A stretch of 64,000 nt of DNA from Halapricum desulfuricans (GTDB lineage: Archaea > Halobacteriota > Halobacteria > Halobacteriales > Haloarculaceae): NCBI RefSeq assembly GCF_017094505.1, contig NZ_CP064787.1, forward strand, positions 1,178,001 through 1,242,000, read 5' to 3'. Position 1 is the first letter of the stretch. The number at the start of each line of letters is the position of its first letter. The position numbers and the translations under genes are program-made. Of the stretch, positions 18,243-26,464 are shown in pieces. The notes beneath the pieces were generated by a model. It did not search any database. It was not told the origin of the DNA and saw only the letters and a list, made by a program, of their open reading frames with translations.

Positions 18243-19451
18243 ATGCCACGTTTCCGGATCGGCAGCGCGTTCGGGATCCCGATTCAGCTGGATCTGACCT
18301 TTCTGATCGTCCTGCCGCTTTTCGCCTGGATCATCGGCGTGCAGGTCGGCGAGACAGCCGCCGTGTTGAACGACGTGTGGGGTGCCGGATTGCCGATCGA
18401 ACCCCTCGAGGGAGACGTGATTCGGTGGGTCCTCGGTCTGGCGGCCGCCACGGGACTTTTCGTCGGGGTCGTCCTGCACGAACTCGGCCACTCGCTGGTC
18501 GCGATCAGGTACGGCTATCCGATCTCCTCGATCACGCTGTGGCTGTTCGGCGGTATCGCACAGCTCGACGAGATGCCCGAAGACTGGCGTCACGAACTAC
18601 TCATCGCGCTGGCCGGCCCCATTGTCAGCGTCGCGCTCGGCGTCCTCTCGTATCTGGCGTTTCTGGCGGTGCCCGCAAGCAGCAGTGTCGCGCTGGCTTC
18701 CGGGAAGTTCCTGCTCGGCTATCTCGCGCTGATGAACGTCGCGCTGGCCGTGTTCAACATGCTTCCCGGCTTTCCGATGGACGGTGGGCGAGTCCTGCGC
18801 GCGCTGCTCGCGCGCACTCGCGGGTACGCCCGAGCGACGAAGATCGCCGCGGAGGTCGGCAAGGTGTTCGCGATCCTGCTGGGGCTGTTCGGACTGTTCG
18901 GGCCGGGGAGTCTGTTCCTGGTCGCGATCGCCTTCTTCATCTACCTCGGTGCCTCGGGCGAGGCCCAGCAGACGATGATGAAAGCCGCCTTCGAGGGGTT
19001 CGAGGTCCGCGATATCATGACCACGGCCGACCGTATCCAGACTGTCGACGCCGGAGACAGCGTCGCGGAGTTGGTCGAACAGATGTTCCGCGAACGACAC
19101 ACCGGCTATCCGGTCGAGCGCGACGGCGAAATCGTCGGGCTGGTCACGCTCGAGGACGCCCGCGCAGTGCGGGATATCGAACGCGAGGCCTATCGCGTCG
19201 AGGAGATCATGACGACCGATCTGGAGACCATCGGACCGACCGCCAGCGCCATGGAGGCGATGGAGCGCCTCCAGCGAAACAACATCGGGCGGTTGCTCGT
19301 CTACGACGACGGGGAGTTCGTCGGGTTGCTCACCCGTTCGGACCTGCTGACGGCCCTCAACATCATCAAGGAGGGCGGTAGCGTCGGCCGCCAGCCCGTC
19401 CCGTCCGAACTGACCGACGAGTCGCTGTCGGCCGAGCGAGACCGGCTTTGA
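18243..19451 (+). CDS. Site-2 protease family zinc metalloprotease with two CBS domains
   Basis: A 402-residue intramembrane protease (M50B). Zinc ligands are H79 and H83 of 'LHELGHSLVAI', with the third in 'LPGFPMDGGRVLRAL'. Hydrophobic segments surround both, and a C-terminal tandem CBS pair (about residues 255-380, 'IMTTADRIQTVDAGD' and 'IMTTDLETIGPTASA') probably senses adenine nucleotides. Such proteins cut membrane-bound substrates. The ATG at 18243 was chosen over an upstream GTG because the family starts at 'PRFRIGSAFGIPI'. Convergent with the 2H gene, with a palindromic element between. Confidence 0.92.
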   Translation: MPRFRIGSAFGIPIQLDLTFLIVLPLFAWIIGVQVGETAAVLNDVWGAGLPIEPLEGDVIRWVLGLAAATGLFVGVVLHELGHSLVAIRYGYPISSITLWLFGGIAQLDEMPEDWRHELLIALAGPIVSVALGVLSYLAFLAVPASSSVALASGKFLLGYLALMNVALAVFNMLPGFPMDGGRVLRALLARTRGYARATKIAAEVGKVFAILLGLFGLFGPGSLFLVAIAFFIYLGASGEAQQTMMKAAFEGFEVRDIMTTADRIQTVDAGDSVAELVEQMFRERHTGYPVERDGEIVGLVTLEDARAVRDIEREAYRVEEIMTTDLETIGPTASAMEAMERLQRNNIGRLLVYDDGEFVGLLTRSDLLTALNIIKEGGSVGRQPVPSELTDESLSAERDRL

Positions 19452-19477
19452 AAACCGCACCGCGTCCACGAGCGCTC

Positions 19478-19559
19478 ATAGTGACCGTTGTACGTCTGTT
19501 CCGGATCGACCGCACGAAGTCGTGCGGTCACACCGGTAAATTGTTACAACGGTCACTAT
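19478..19559. repeat. Palindromic 3'-end element, type copy
   Basis: The outer arms 19478-19492 (ATAGTGACCGTTGTA) and 19545-19559 are a perfect 15-bp inverted repeat. Inside lies a second perfect 10-bp hairpin (GACCGCACGA, 19508-19517 with 19520-19529, loop AG). Relatives are found at 21206, 44688, 45322, 47846 and, decayed, 57343. The right edge overlaps the stop codon of the minus-strand gene at 19559. Confidence 0.85.
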
Positions 19560-20059
19560 CACAGCGGGAGCGAAAACTCCCTGACTGGCACCGACCGACG
19601 ACTGTCCCAGACGGAGAGTCGATCGGCTGTCCACCGGACCGGGTCGATCTCCCGGCGGGCGAGCCGGCGTGCGCTCGCCAGTTCGCCCCCGCGGGCGATC
19701 GTCACGTGTGGCGTGTACTCGTCGCCCTCGATTTCCGCCACGGGATCGAAGGTCTCGCAGAGTCGTTCGTGGAGCCGCTGCAGTCCCGGACTCTCGACGT
19801 CGAGATAGACGACGGGACCGGATCCGGACGACGGTGTCTCGAAGAGATCGATCCCAGACACCCGGAGTTCGAACGGCGCGACACCGGACAGAGTTTCACG
19901 TGCACGCGCGGCCAGCCGAGCCCCGTCCCCGTCGCCGAGTCGCTTGCAGACTAGCGTGTGCTCTCCCCGCTGACGGGCACGCGCACGCGGTACGTCCCGT
20001 GCGAGGTCGCTTGCCAGTCGCGTCACTGCCGACGGCGGCGGGACGTTCAGACTGTACAC
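19559..20059 (-). CDS. 2'-5' RNA ligase-like 2H phosphoesterase
   Basis: A 166-residue protein with both 2H motifs: H34-T-L ('GEHTLVCKR') and H118-V-T ('YTPHVTIARG'). The pair forms the active site of 2H phosphoesterases/ThpR enzymes, which open 2',3'-cyclic phosphates or join 2'-5' linkages in RNA processing. The start is GTG 20059; a CTTATTC box centred 27 bases upstream supports a leaderless transcript. The stop codon abuts the palindromic element at 19478-19559. The natural RNA substrate is unknown. Confidence 0.85.
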   Translation of the reverse strand: MYSLNVPPPSAVTRLASDLARDVPRARARQRGEHTLVCKRLGDGDGARLAARARETLSGVAPFELRVSGIDLFETPSSGSGPVVYLDVESPGLQRLHERLCETFDPVAEIEGDEYTPHVTIARGGELASARRLARREIDPVRWTADRLSVWDSRRSVPVREFSLPL

Positions 20060-20099
20060 GGGTTCGAGTTGGCGACCGTCGTGAATAAGCGTCGTGGTC

Positions 20100-20273
20100 C
20101 TACAGGCGATCGAGCAGCCACAGGACGATCAACACGACGATCACCAGGGCGAGCAGCGGCTGAAACGGCCCGAGCAACCAGGCGAGGATGTTGAGGAACT
20201 CGCCGACGATTTCCAGGAGGAGCCATACGACGACGAGCACGAGGACGATTTTCAGGAGGTCGTCTGCGTCCAT
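20100..20273 (-). CDS. Small conserved haloarchaeal membrane protein
   Basis: A 57-residue, almost wholly hydrophobic protein with two helices (about 6-24 and 34-54) separated by 'GEFLNILAWLLGPFQP', ending in 'WLLDRL'. It strongly resembles a short membrane protein conserved in haloarchaea with no known function. The ATG at 20273 is used; a longer upstream reading is not hydrophobic and was rejected. It lies 40 bases upstream of the 2H gene in the same direction. Confidence 0.75.
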   Translation of the reverse strand: MDADDLLKIVLVLVVVWLLLEIVGEFLNILAWLLGPFQPLLALVIVVLIVLWLLDRL

Positions 20274-20417
20274 ACCAGTAGATGGGTCGGAGACGATGAA
20301 AGAAGTTGCGGCCACAGAGACGACTGATCGGTTCGAAAACGCAGGGAGGGAATCGGGCTGGTATCGGTCACGTGGAGGAAGTGGTTTTATCACCGCCAGA
20401 CCTGTATCGAATATCGA

Positions 20418-21203
20418 ATGCCCACGTTCGAGTTGGACGTGTCGGAAGCGACCGCTCGCGGACTGGCCGTCGAGGCGGACTTGCTCGGGTTCGAGACGCG
20501 AGAGGCGTACCTCGAGTGGATCGTCGGACGCCGGTTCGCGATCGACGGCGACGACGAGCGAGCCGCGTTGCTGGCCACCTACGCCGAGCGGGCCGAGGAG
20601 ATGGATCTCGACAACGTCGAAACGCCGCCGATCGACCGCGAGGTCGAGACCGACCCACCCGCCCCCGACGATCTCGCGACGGTCATGGGGACGAACCTCG
20701 CGCCGGACGTCGCCCGGGTCGAAGACGACACCGTGGCCGACAACGCCGATGCGCTCTCGAGCGTGGAGGCCAACCGCTTCAACGAGATCGCGCGCCGGGC
20801 GGTCGCACAGACGCGCGAGCGGCTCGGCGACGGCGTCGGCTCCGGCATCGACTACAGTTCGCGGACGGCGATCGACGACGACCGCCGTATCGGCGAGGAC
20901 ATCGCCGATCTCGACGCGATCGAGGTCCCCGGGTACGACGACGAACTGATCGAACGGCGGCGGCGAGCCGTCGGAGCCGCGCTCGCGCTGCTGCGCGACC
21001 TCGAATCGGCCAAACGAAGCGACTTCGTCGACGCGCTATACGAAGAGTTCCCCGCCGGCTACGACTCCGAATCGGCATGGTGGGAGTGTGTCAAACAGGG
21101 GCTCGAACAGGTCGATCGCGTCAAGCCCGCCCGTGACGGCGGTCACATCTGGAAGTATCGCTCGGTCCCGGGGCGCGTGAAGCGAATCTCGTTTGACGAT
21201 TGA
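20418..21203 (+). CDS. Conserved haloarchaeal hypothetical protein
   Basis: A 261-residue soluble acidic protein. The N-terminus (1-40, 'FELDVSEATARGLAVEADLLGF') looks like a short ribbon-helix or helical module. A long acidic linker follows, with many Asp/Glu (70-150). The C-terminal ~75 residues ('RRRRAVGAALALLRDLE... WWECVKQGLEQVDRV') have the spacing of a winged-helix-like domain ending in basic 'RVKRISF'. Could bind nucleic acid, but no family was recognised. ATG 20418 follows TATA-like ATCGAATATCG. It runs convergent with the HD gene. Confidence 0.7.
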   Translation: MPTFELDVSEATARGLAVEADLLGFETREAYLEWIVGRRFAIDGDDERAALLATYAERAEEMDLDNVETPPIDREVETDPPAPDDLATVMGTNLAPDVARVEDDTVADNADALSSVEANRFNEIARRAVAQTRERLGDGVGSGIDYSSRTAIDDDRRIGEDIADLDAIEVPGYDDELIERRRRAVGAALALLRDLESAKRSDFVDALYEEFPAGYDSESAWWECVKQGLEQVDRVKPARDGGHIWKYRSVPGRVKRISFDD

Positions 21204-21205
21204 AC

Positions 21206-21270
21206 CGGGATACCGGTCCGACCGCTGTAAGGCAGTATCGCTGCGGAGCAGACCTACTGCAGTCACTATA
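21206..21270. repeat. Degenerate copy of the palindromic 3'-end element
   Basis: The right half (CAGACCTACTGCAGTCACTAT at 21249-21269, differing from the type copy at a few positions) matches the right half of the 19478 element read in reverse. The left half keeps only CCGACCGCTGTA. It fills the gap between convergent genes and overlaps the HD-gene stop codon at 21266-21268. Confidence 0.55.
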
Positions 21271-22090
21271 GTTCGATTCGTTCGACGATCCGGTTGCCTT
21301 GCTGGTGAGTGTTGACTGCGACGATCCGGATGTGCTCTTCCAGCCCGGAATCGCGTAACTTCGCCTTGAGGAGGTTGTCGACCTGATAGACGCCGGCGGC
21401 GTTGGTCATCTCGATTTCGACCAGAACGGCGCTGTCTTCGCCCTGCTGGAGGCGCACGTTCTCGATCGCCTGGCTGGAGACTGTGTTGATGCCGCGACCG
21501 CCGTGCTCGTAGGGGATCCGCGAGCGTCCGCGTTCCATATCGAGCGCGTCGGCGACCCTGACGACGCCCGCTTCGGTCGTGAGCGGTGTCTCTTCGGTGT
21601 CGTGACAGAGGATCGCGTGCAGGATCTCGCCTTTGAGCCTGACGCGCTGTTCGACGTCGTAGTACGGGAGCTCCGGGAGGAACCGATCGAGGACGTCCGC
21701 CGCGAGCGGGATCGAGTAGTACGGGTGCTCGTCGCGATGGACGACGTGACCGATGTCGTGAAGCGTCGCGGCGAGCGTGACGATGACCGGTTCGTCGGCC
21801 TCTGGGAGGCCCTGGTCGGCCGCGCCGTTGAACTGGACAGCGTCGCGCTTGAGCAGGTCGTAGAGACACAGCGCGCGGTTGCGCACGATGGAAACGTGTT
21901 TCTGCCCGTGATCGTTGTACCGCTTGCGTGCTACGGGATTGACGTTCTGAGCCGCCAACAGCGCCTGTATCTCGTCGTCGTCTTCGATCCGCTCGAGAAC
22001 GTCGTTGACGCGCTCGTCCGGAAACGGATGGTCCGCGTCGGGGTCGTAGACGCGTCCGGCCGTCTCCCCGTCAGTGTCCTGTTCGCTCAT
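21266..22090 (-). CDS. HD-domain phosphohydrolase
   Basis: A 274-residue metal-dependent phosphohydrolase of the HD superfamily. The doublet is H111-D112 in 'ATLHDIGHVVH', with an upstream histidine in 'YNDHGQKHV' and later 'LCHDTEE' and 'RVADALDMERGRSRIPY' completing the metal site. A C-terminal alpha/beta domain follows. Substrates in this group are nucleotides or cyclic nucleotides; none can be named here. It is transcribed divergently from the DUF502 gene. Confidence 0.86.
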   Translation of the reverse strand: MSEQDTDGETAGRVYDPDADHPFPDERVNDVLERIEDDDEIQALLAAQNVNPVARKRYNDHGQKHVSIVRNRALCLYDLLKRDAVQFNGAADQGLPEADEPVIVTLAATLHDIGHVVHRDEHPYYSIPLAADVLDRFLPELPYYDVEQRVRLKGEILHAILCHDTEETPLTTEAGVVRVADALDMERGRSRIPYEHGGRGINTVSSQAIENVRLQQGEDSAVLVEIEMTNAAGVYQVDNLLKAKLRDSGLEEHIRIVAVNTHQQGNRIVERIEL

Positions 22091-22198
22091 ACGTGTTCGT
22101 TGGTCGCCGGCAAAAAACGCTTGCCGATCCGGGAACCGTGTGTGCCGTCGGTCGCGCGCCGACCGATTTTTGTGTTCTCACGGAGAGAGTCCGAACGG

Positions 22199-22942
22199 AT
22201 GCAGACAGATTCCGGCCAGCCGGACGAACGGCGCGGCGTTCGCGAGCAGTTCCGGACGGCGATGATCAGCGGTCTGGCGATCACCGTTCCGATACTGGTG
22301 ACGCTGTTCGTGTTCAACTTCGCGATGAATCTCCTGCTGGATTCAGTGGGACCACTGGCCGAGCTGTTGCGGATGGTCGGCGTCGGCGGCGGACTCGCCC
22401 CTGACGTCGCCGCGCTGGTGACACTGCTCGTGATCGTCTTCGTCGTCGGGTTCGCGACCGAGCGGAGTCGCGCGTCTCGACGGATAGAGCGGGCGTTCAA
22501 CCGGACTGTCTCCGCGATCCCCGGCATCGGTGCCGTTTACAGTAGCTTCAACGAAATGAGCAGTCTCTTGCTGGACAGCGAGGTCCAGAGTTTCCGGGAA
22601 GTCAAACTCGTCGAGTACCCGACCGAAGGATCGTACTGCGTGGCGTTCGTGACTGCCGAAACCTCCCAGAACATCCGCGACGCGACGGGAATCGAGGGGA
22701 TGACGACGCTTTACCTGCCGATGGCCCCGAACCCGGTCATGGGCGGGTTCGTCGTCCACGTCGACGACGAGAGGGTCTACGACATCGATATGACCGTCGA
22801 GGAGGGGATGCGGTCGCTGGTGACCAGCGGCGTTGCCGTAAACAGCGCCGAGGACGTGCCGATCGAAGACGTGCCGGCCGCCGGCGACCAGTCGATCGTC
22901 GAGAGCGCTTCCCAGCGGATCAGCGGTTCCGACAGCGAGTGA
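22199..22942 (+). CDS. DUF502 family membrane protein
   Basis: A 247-residue membrane protein. Two helices lie near the N-terminus (about 20-45 and 65-85, 'AMISGLAITVPILVTLFVF' and 'VAALVTLLVIVFVVGF') and the cytoplasmic part has the DUF502 hallmarks 'IPGIGAVYSSFNEM' and 'APNPVMGGFVVHV'. The family is widespread in bacteria and archaea with no defined activity. ATG 22199 is preferred to the long upstream reading, which is a shadow of the HD gene. It precedes archease by 37 bases in the same direction. Confidence 0.87.
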   Translation: MQTDSGQPDERRGVREQFRTAMISGLAITVPILVTLFVFNFAMNLLLDSVGPLAELLRMVGVGGGLAPDVAALVTLLVIVFVVGFATERSRASRRIERAFNRTVSAIPGIGAVYSSFNEMSSLLLDSEVQSFREVKLVEYPTEGSYCVAFVTAETSQNIRDATGIEGMTTLYLPMAPNPVMGGFVVHVDDERVYDIDMTVEEGMRSLVTSGVAVNSAEDVPIEDVPAAGDQSIVESASQRISGSDSE

Positions 22943-22979
22943 GACCGATGGGCTGACCCCAGCGACAGTGATACGACCA

Positions 22980-23390
22980 ATGAGCTACGAACTGCGCGAA
23001 CACACGGCCGATGTCGCCGTCGAGGCCACCGGGGAGACGATCGACGCGGTCTTCGGGGCGGTCGCCGACGGTCTCGCCGCAGCGATGCACGACGACCCGC
23101 CCGGAGAAGGCGACCGGTTCGAGCTGACCCGGACGGCCGAATCCCGGGAGGCGCTCCTCTTTGATTATCTCGACGAACTCATCTACCAGCGAGACGTCAG
23201 GGCCGTTCTGCCGGTTGACAACGAGGCGACCGTCCGGAAGACAGCAGACGGGTGGACGGTCACGGCAAGCGCCCGGGGCGTCCCGCTGTCGTCAATCACC
23301 GCCCGGGAGGTCAAGGCCGTGACCTACTCCGAGATGCGACTCGAGTCGACCGCCGACGGCTGGCGGGCGTACGTGGTCTTCGACGTGTGA
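22980..23390 (+). CDS. Archease
   Basis: A 136-residue protein matching archease end to end: 'HTADVAVEATGETIDAVF' at residues 7-24, 'LLFDYLDELIYQRDV' in the middle and 'VKAVTYSEMRLE' near the end. Archease activates the RNA ligase RtcB by helping its GTP-dependent guanylylation during tRNA splicing. RtcB is not in this window. ATG 22980 was chosen over an upstream start because the conserved sequence begins 'MSYELREHTAD'. Confidence 0.93.
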   Translation: MSYELREHTADVAVEATGETIDAVFGAVADGLAAAMHDDPPGEGDRFELTRTAESREALLFDYLDELIYQRDVRAVLPVDNEATVRKTADGWTVTASARGVPLSSITAREVKAVTYSEMRLESTADGWRAYVVFDV

Positions 23391-23417
23391 CAACGACAGC
23401 GCGGCGAGAAGTTCCGC

Positions 23418-23594
23418 TCAGGCCTGTTCGGCGGTCCGTTCGTAGGCGGTTTCCAGTCGGTCGATCGCCCGGTGAACCGGGACGGCGACGCCGGCCCGGC
23501 GTGCGACCAGTGCGACCGGCAACAGTGCGATGCCGGCCAGCACAGTCAGTTGATACAGCGCGAACAGGGTGGTGCGGTACAGCCGTGATTCCAT
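23418..23594 (-). CDS. Small conserved haloarchaeal membrane protein
   Basis: A 58-residue protein with one long hydrophobic helix (about residues 9-31, 'TLFALYQLTVLAGIALLPVAL') followed by a basic, then amphipathic tail. A clear TATA box (AGTATATATAAAC) lies at 23626-23638, about 35 bases upstream on the minus strand. The gene lies 27 bases from the archease stop, convergent with it. Function unknown. Confidence 0.72.
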   Translation of the reverse strand: MESRLYRTTLFALYQLTVLAGIALLPVALVARRAGVAVPVHRAIDRLETAYERTAEQA

Positions 23595-23625
23595 CGGTCT
23601 TTCCTCGCCTGAGTGTGGGCCGTTC

Positions 23626-23638
23626 AGTATATATAAAC
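23626..23638 (-). promoter_or_regulatory. TATA box for the small membrane protein at 23418-23594
   Basis: TATATATAA centred about 38 bases from the ATG at 23594 is the most canonical TATA element in the window. Confidence 0.6.
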
Positions 23639-23871
23639 ATTTCTGACTGAGATGTGGTAGTTTGACAGATGATGAAGAATAGTCACGGCTACGTCTTGCG
23701 ATTCAGGTACAGTTGGACTATACTCAAGTCGATGTGATTTTCGCCGGAGTGACGGGTAATCGAGCGGTTGGAAACGGCCGTCATAGCCATAAGTTATGGC
23801 CATTATCGGGGTGGCGTGCGCGTCGGGGCGAATCATAAAACACCAAGAGGCTCGGGCCGGTACAGACGCGT

Positions 23872-24237
23872 ATGAATTACCTCGTCGCAATGGAAGCTGC
23901 CTGGTTGGTACGAGACGTCGAAGACATCGACGACGCGATCGGTGTGGCGGTCAGCGAAGCGGGGAAGCGATTGAACGACAAGGAGATGGACTACGTCGAG
24001 GTCGAAGTCGGTGCGACGGGCTGTCCGGCCTGTGGCGAACCCTTCGACTCGGCGTTTATCGCCGCCGACACGGCGCTGGTCGGTCTCGTCCTGGAGATGA
24101 AAGTGTTCAACGCCGAGAGCATGGAACACGCCCAGCGGATCGCCAAGAGCGAAGTCGGCGGTGCGCTCCGGGACGTCCCGCTGAAAGTCATCGAGACCGT
24201 CGAATTCGAAGCGGACGAGGACGAAGTCGAAGCCTGA
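23872..24237 (+). CDS. UPF0212/DUF555 family protein
   Basis: A 121-residue archaeal protein whose whole length matches DUF555. It starts with '[16 protein letters not shown]' and carries a zinc-knuckle-like '[13 protein letters not shown]' at about residues 50-62. The family is nearly universal in euryarchaea and has no assigned role. A CATAAAA box at 23834-23840 lies about 35 bases upstream. Single-gene unit. Confidence 0.88.
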   Translation: MNYLVAMEAAWLVRDVEDIDDAIGVAVSEAGKRLNDKEMDYVEVEVGATGCPACGEPFDSAFIAADTALVGLVLEMKVFNAESMEHAQRIAKSEVGGALRDVPLKVIETVEFEADEDEVEA

Positions 24238-24300
24238 CGACCGCAACGTCCGTCCGGGGCCGCCGGTAGCTTTTTGCATTACCTCTGGTTATACAGGGGT

Positions 24301-24843
24301 ATGAAACTCCCGACGCCGGAAGACCTGCGCGAGCGCCGGACGGAGCTGGACCTCACTCAGAGCGAGCTGGCCGAGCGGGCCGAGGTGTCCCAGCCGCTGA
24401 TCGCCCGGATCGAGGGCGGCGACGTCGACCCCCGGCTCTCGACGCTCCGACGGATCGTCAACGCCCTCGAGGAAGCCGAGGGGAGCATCCTTCGCGCCTC
24501 GGACCTGATGAACGAGGCCGTCGTCAGCGTCGCGCCGGACGACTCGGTCCGCCACGCCAAAGACGTCATGGACGAGAAGGGCTATTCGCAGGTACCGGTG
24601 ATCCGGGACGGCTCACCGATCGGCCTGATCGGCAACACCGACATCCGACAGCGGTCCGACGAGAACGTGGGCGAGCTCCCGGTCGCGGAGGTCATGCACG
24701 AGTCGATCGCACAGGTCGAACCCGACGCCACGATCGACGAGGTCGACACGTACCTCGATCACAAGGCCGCCGTGCTCGTCGTCGAGAGCGGACAGACGGT
24801 CGGGATCATCACCGACGCCGACATCGCCGCCCACGTTTCCTAG
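24301..24843 (+). CDS. Transcriptional regulator: XRE-type HTH with CBS pair
   Basis: A 180-residue protein. Residues 1-65 form a Cro/C1-type helix-turn-helix ('LTQSELAERAEVSQPLIARIEGG'), and residues 68-178 hold two CBS motifs ('LMNEAVVSVAPDDSV' and 'VMHESIAQVEPDATI'). This arrangement is common in archaea and suggests DNA binding controlled by adenine nucleotides or SAM. ATG 24301 was chosen since a TTG start upstream adds unconserved residues and a T-rich TATA-like box lies 27 bases before it. Confidence 0.9.
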   Translation: MKLPTPEDLRERRTELDLTQSELAERAEVSQPLIARIEGGDVDPRLSTLRRIVNALEEAEGSILRASDLMNEAVVSVAPDDSVRHAKDVMDEKGYSQVPVIRDGSPIGLIGNTDIRQRSDENVGELPVAEVMHESIAQVEPDATIDEVDTYLDHKAAVLVVESGQTVGIITDADIAAHVS

Positions 24844-24929
24844 GTCGTCGGGCCGGCTCGCCGGCACCGAAGTGGTGGTCTCGCGCCGACGGACAAGATT
24901 GATACAACGGGGTGTGCTACTGGATCGTA

Positions 24930-25649
24930 ATGTCGCTGTTGCCCTCTGAGCCGGACACGTCGGCCGCCGAGGCCGAGTCCGAACCGCGGGTCATCGGTGT
25001 CGACAGCGACGACGCCGACGACGTGATCGCGGCGCTCTCTTCGGACACCGCCCGACGGCTGCTAGCCGAACTCCACGAGGAACCCGCTCCGCCCTCAGAG
25101 CTGGCCGACCGCGTGGACACGTCCCTGCAGAACGCCCAGTATCACCTCGAGAAGCTCCAGTCAGCCGGCGCAGTCTCCGTCGTCGACACCGCCTACTCCG
25201 AGAAAGGGCGGGAGATGGACGTGTACGCGCCCGCTGATAAGCCGCTTGTCATCTTCGCCGGCGGCGAGGACGAGACGAGTGGCCTCAAGGCGGCGCTCTC
25301 CCGGCTGATCGGCGGTCTCGGCGTTCTCGGAATCGGGAGCCTCGCGGTACAGCGACTCTACGGCGACGCCGGAGTCGGGAGCGACGCAGTACCGGCCGGC
25401 AACGAGACGACTGGTGGGGCCCCCGGCACGACGCCGAGCGGCGAGACTGCCGTGAGCGAGACGCAGTACGTTCTCGAAGCGACCAACGCGACAGATTCAG
25501 TGACGACGACTGCGGTGAACGTGACGACGACGGCCACGCCGACCCCGGAAGCGACCGACGCGGCGGCCGGCATCGAGCCCGGAGTGCTGTTTTTCGCCGG
25601 CGGCGCGGTCGTCCTCGCGCTGTGGCTGCTGGTCTGGTATCTCCGGTAA
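24930..25649 (+). CDS. Membrane-anchored ArsR-type winged-helix regulator
   Basis: A 239-residue protein. Residues 28-95 form a winged helix ('ALSSDTARRLLAELHEEPAPPSELADRVDTS', shown here as start and end only: ALSSDT...RVDTS, then 'NAQYHLEKLQSAGAV'). A hydrophobic stretch at about 122-138 and another at the extreme C-terminus (217-237) flank a Thr/Ala-rich, Asn-containing linker that would be outside the cell. This is a one-component sensor layout: DNA binding inside, a probably glycosylated loop outside. The target is unknown. A TATA-like TTGATACAA lies 27 bases upstream of ATG 24930. The last 27 bases of the gene are duplicated downstream. Confidence 0.8.
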   Translation: MSLLPSEPDTSAAEAESEPRVIGVDSDDADDVIAALSSDTARRLLAELHEEPAPPSELADRVDTSLQNAQYHLEKLQSAGAVSVVDTAYSEKGREMDVYAPADKPLVIFAGGEDETSGLKAALSRLIGGLGVLGIGSLAVQRLYGDAGVGSDAVPAGNETTGGAPGTTPSGETAVSETQYVLEATNATDSVTTTAVNVTTTATPTPEATDAAAGIEPGVLFFAGGAVVLALWLLVWYLR

Positions 25650-25716
25650 CCGTGATCTGCCCGTGACGCCCGTGACACCCCGTGAAAGTGGCTGCTGGTC
25701 TGGTATCTCCGGTAAC
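25622..25716 (+). repeat. 29-bp direct repeat duplicating the 3' end of the regulator gene
   Basis: 25622-25650 (the last codons and stop) is repeated exactly at 25688-25716, a 66-bp period. The bases between contain CCGTGA three times and CGTGA once more. The second copy is untranslated. Confidence 0.9.
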
Positions 25717-25891
25717 TCAAAACGTCGTTTGACCTTCCGGTACGTCCTTTATCATACCGTCAGTAGGCGTCAGTGGCGACGGTGGCACGGTCACCCCGCT
25801 GCCGCCGGCATGGTCATCGGGTTCGGCTCTGGCCGCCCCGCTGCTCGTTTTCGGCCCTCTCTCCCCGCTAGCTTCGGCCCGCCGTCGGAGG
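25717..25891. other. Intergenic, no gene seen
   Basis: A small palindrome, TCAAAACGTCGTTTGA, occurs at 25717-25732 just after the repeat and may act as a weak terminator. The rest is GC-rich and not coding-like on either strand. Confidence 0.45.
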
Positions 25892-26296
25892 TCAACGCGT
25901 CACGTCGCCCGTGACGGTGACGGGTCGGTCGGCGTCGGTGATAACGGACTGGCTGACGCTGCCAAAGAGGATCGCACCGACCGGGGACCGCTTGCGACCG
26001 CCGAGGACGATCTGATCGGCGTCGATCTCGTCGGCTGCAGCAAGGATCTCGATCGCCGGGTCACCCACGCGGGCGGCTTGCTCGACGGCGATGCCTGCGT
26101 CCCGTAATCGAGTCGCTGCTACTCGTCCGCCGTCGATCTCTTCGGGAACTGTCGTCTCTTTTTCGTCTTGGTCGTCGAACACGTACAGCAGTGTCACGCG
26201 GACGCTCTCTGCCGCGTCGGGAAGCGCGATGACTGCCTCGGCCTGTGCTTCCCCGCGTGACTCGCTCCCATCAATCGGCATCAGCACCCGGTACAT
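25892..26296 (-). CDS. Universal stress protein (UspA family)
   Basis: A 134-residue UspA-fold protein starting 'MYRVLMPIDGSESRGEA' and ending with a short nucleotide-binding loop in 'VLGGRKRSPVGAILFGSVSQSVI', where the GxxxxG-type ATP loop is only partly conserved. It is divergent from the SLC13 permease at 26465, suggesting joint control. UspA proteins act as stress or transport-linked nucleotide sensors. Confidence 0.9.
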   Translation of the reverse strand: MYRVLMPIDGSESRGEAQAEAVIALPDAAESVRVTLLYVFDDQDEKETTVPEEIDGGRVAATRLRDAGIAVEQAARVGDPAIEILAAADEIDADQIVLGGRKRSPVGAILFGSVSQSVITDADRPVTVTGDVTR

Positions 26297-26464
26297 CTGT
26301 CAGTGAATTCTCACGCCAGAGATAATATAGCTACGGGAAGATGGCACGGAGAACGGAGCATCCAAGCTGTCCCCGTTCTCGACTATTCAACAGTCGAACA
26401 TGCTGCTTCCGTCTGCGAGAGTTGTCAGCTGTGGACCCGAACGTTGACGTGATCGATCGACGAA

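Noticed and set aside
25663-25914. 83-codon + strand frame
   Set aside because: It starts inside the duplicated segment, is Arg/Ser-rich, and overlaps the UspA 3' end.
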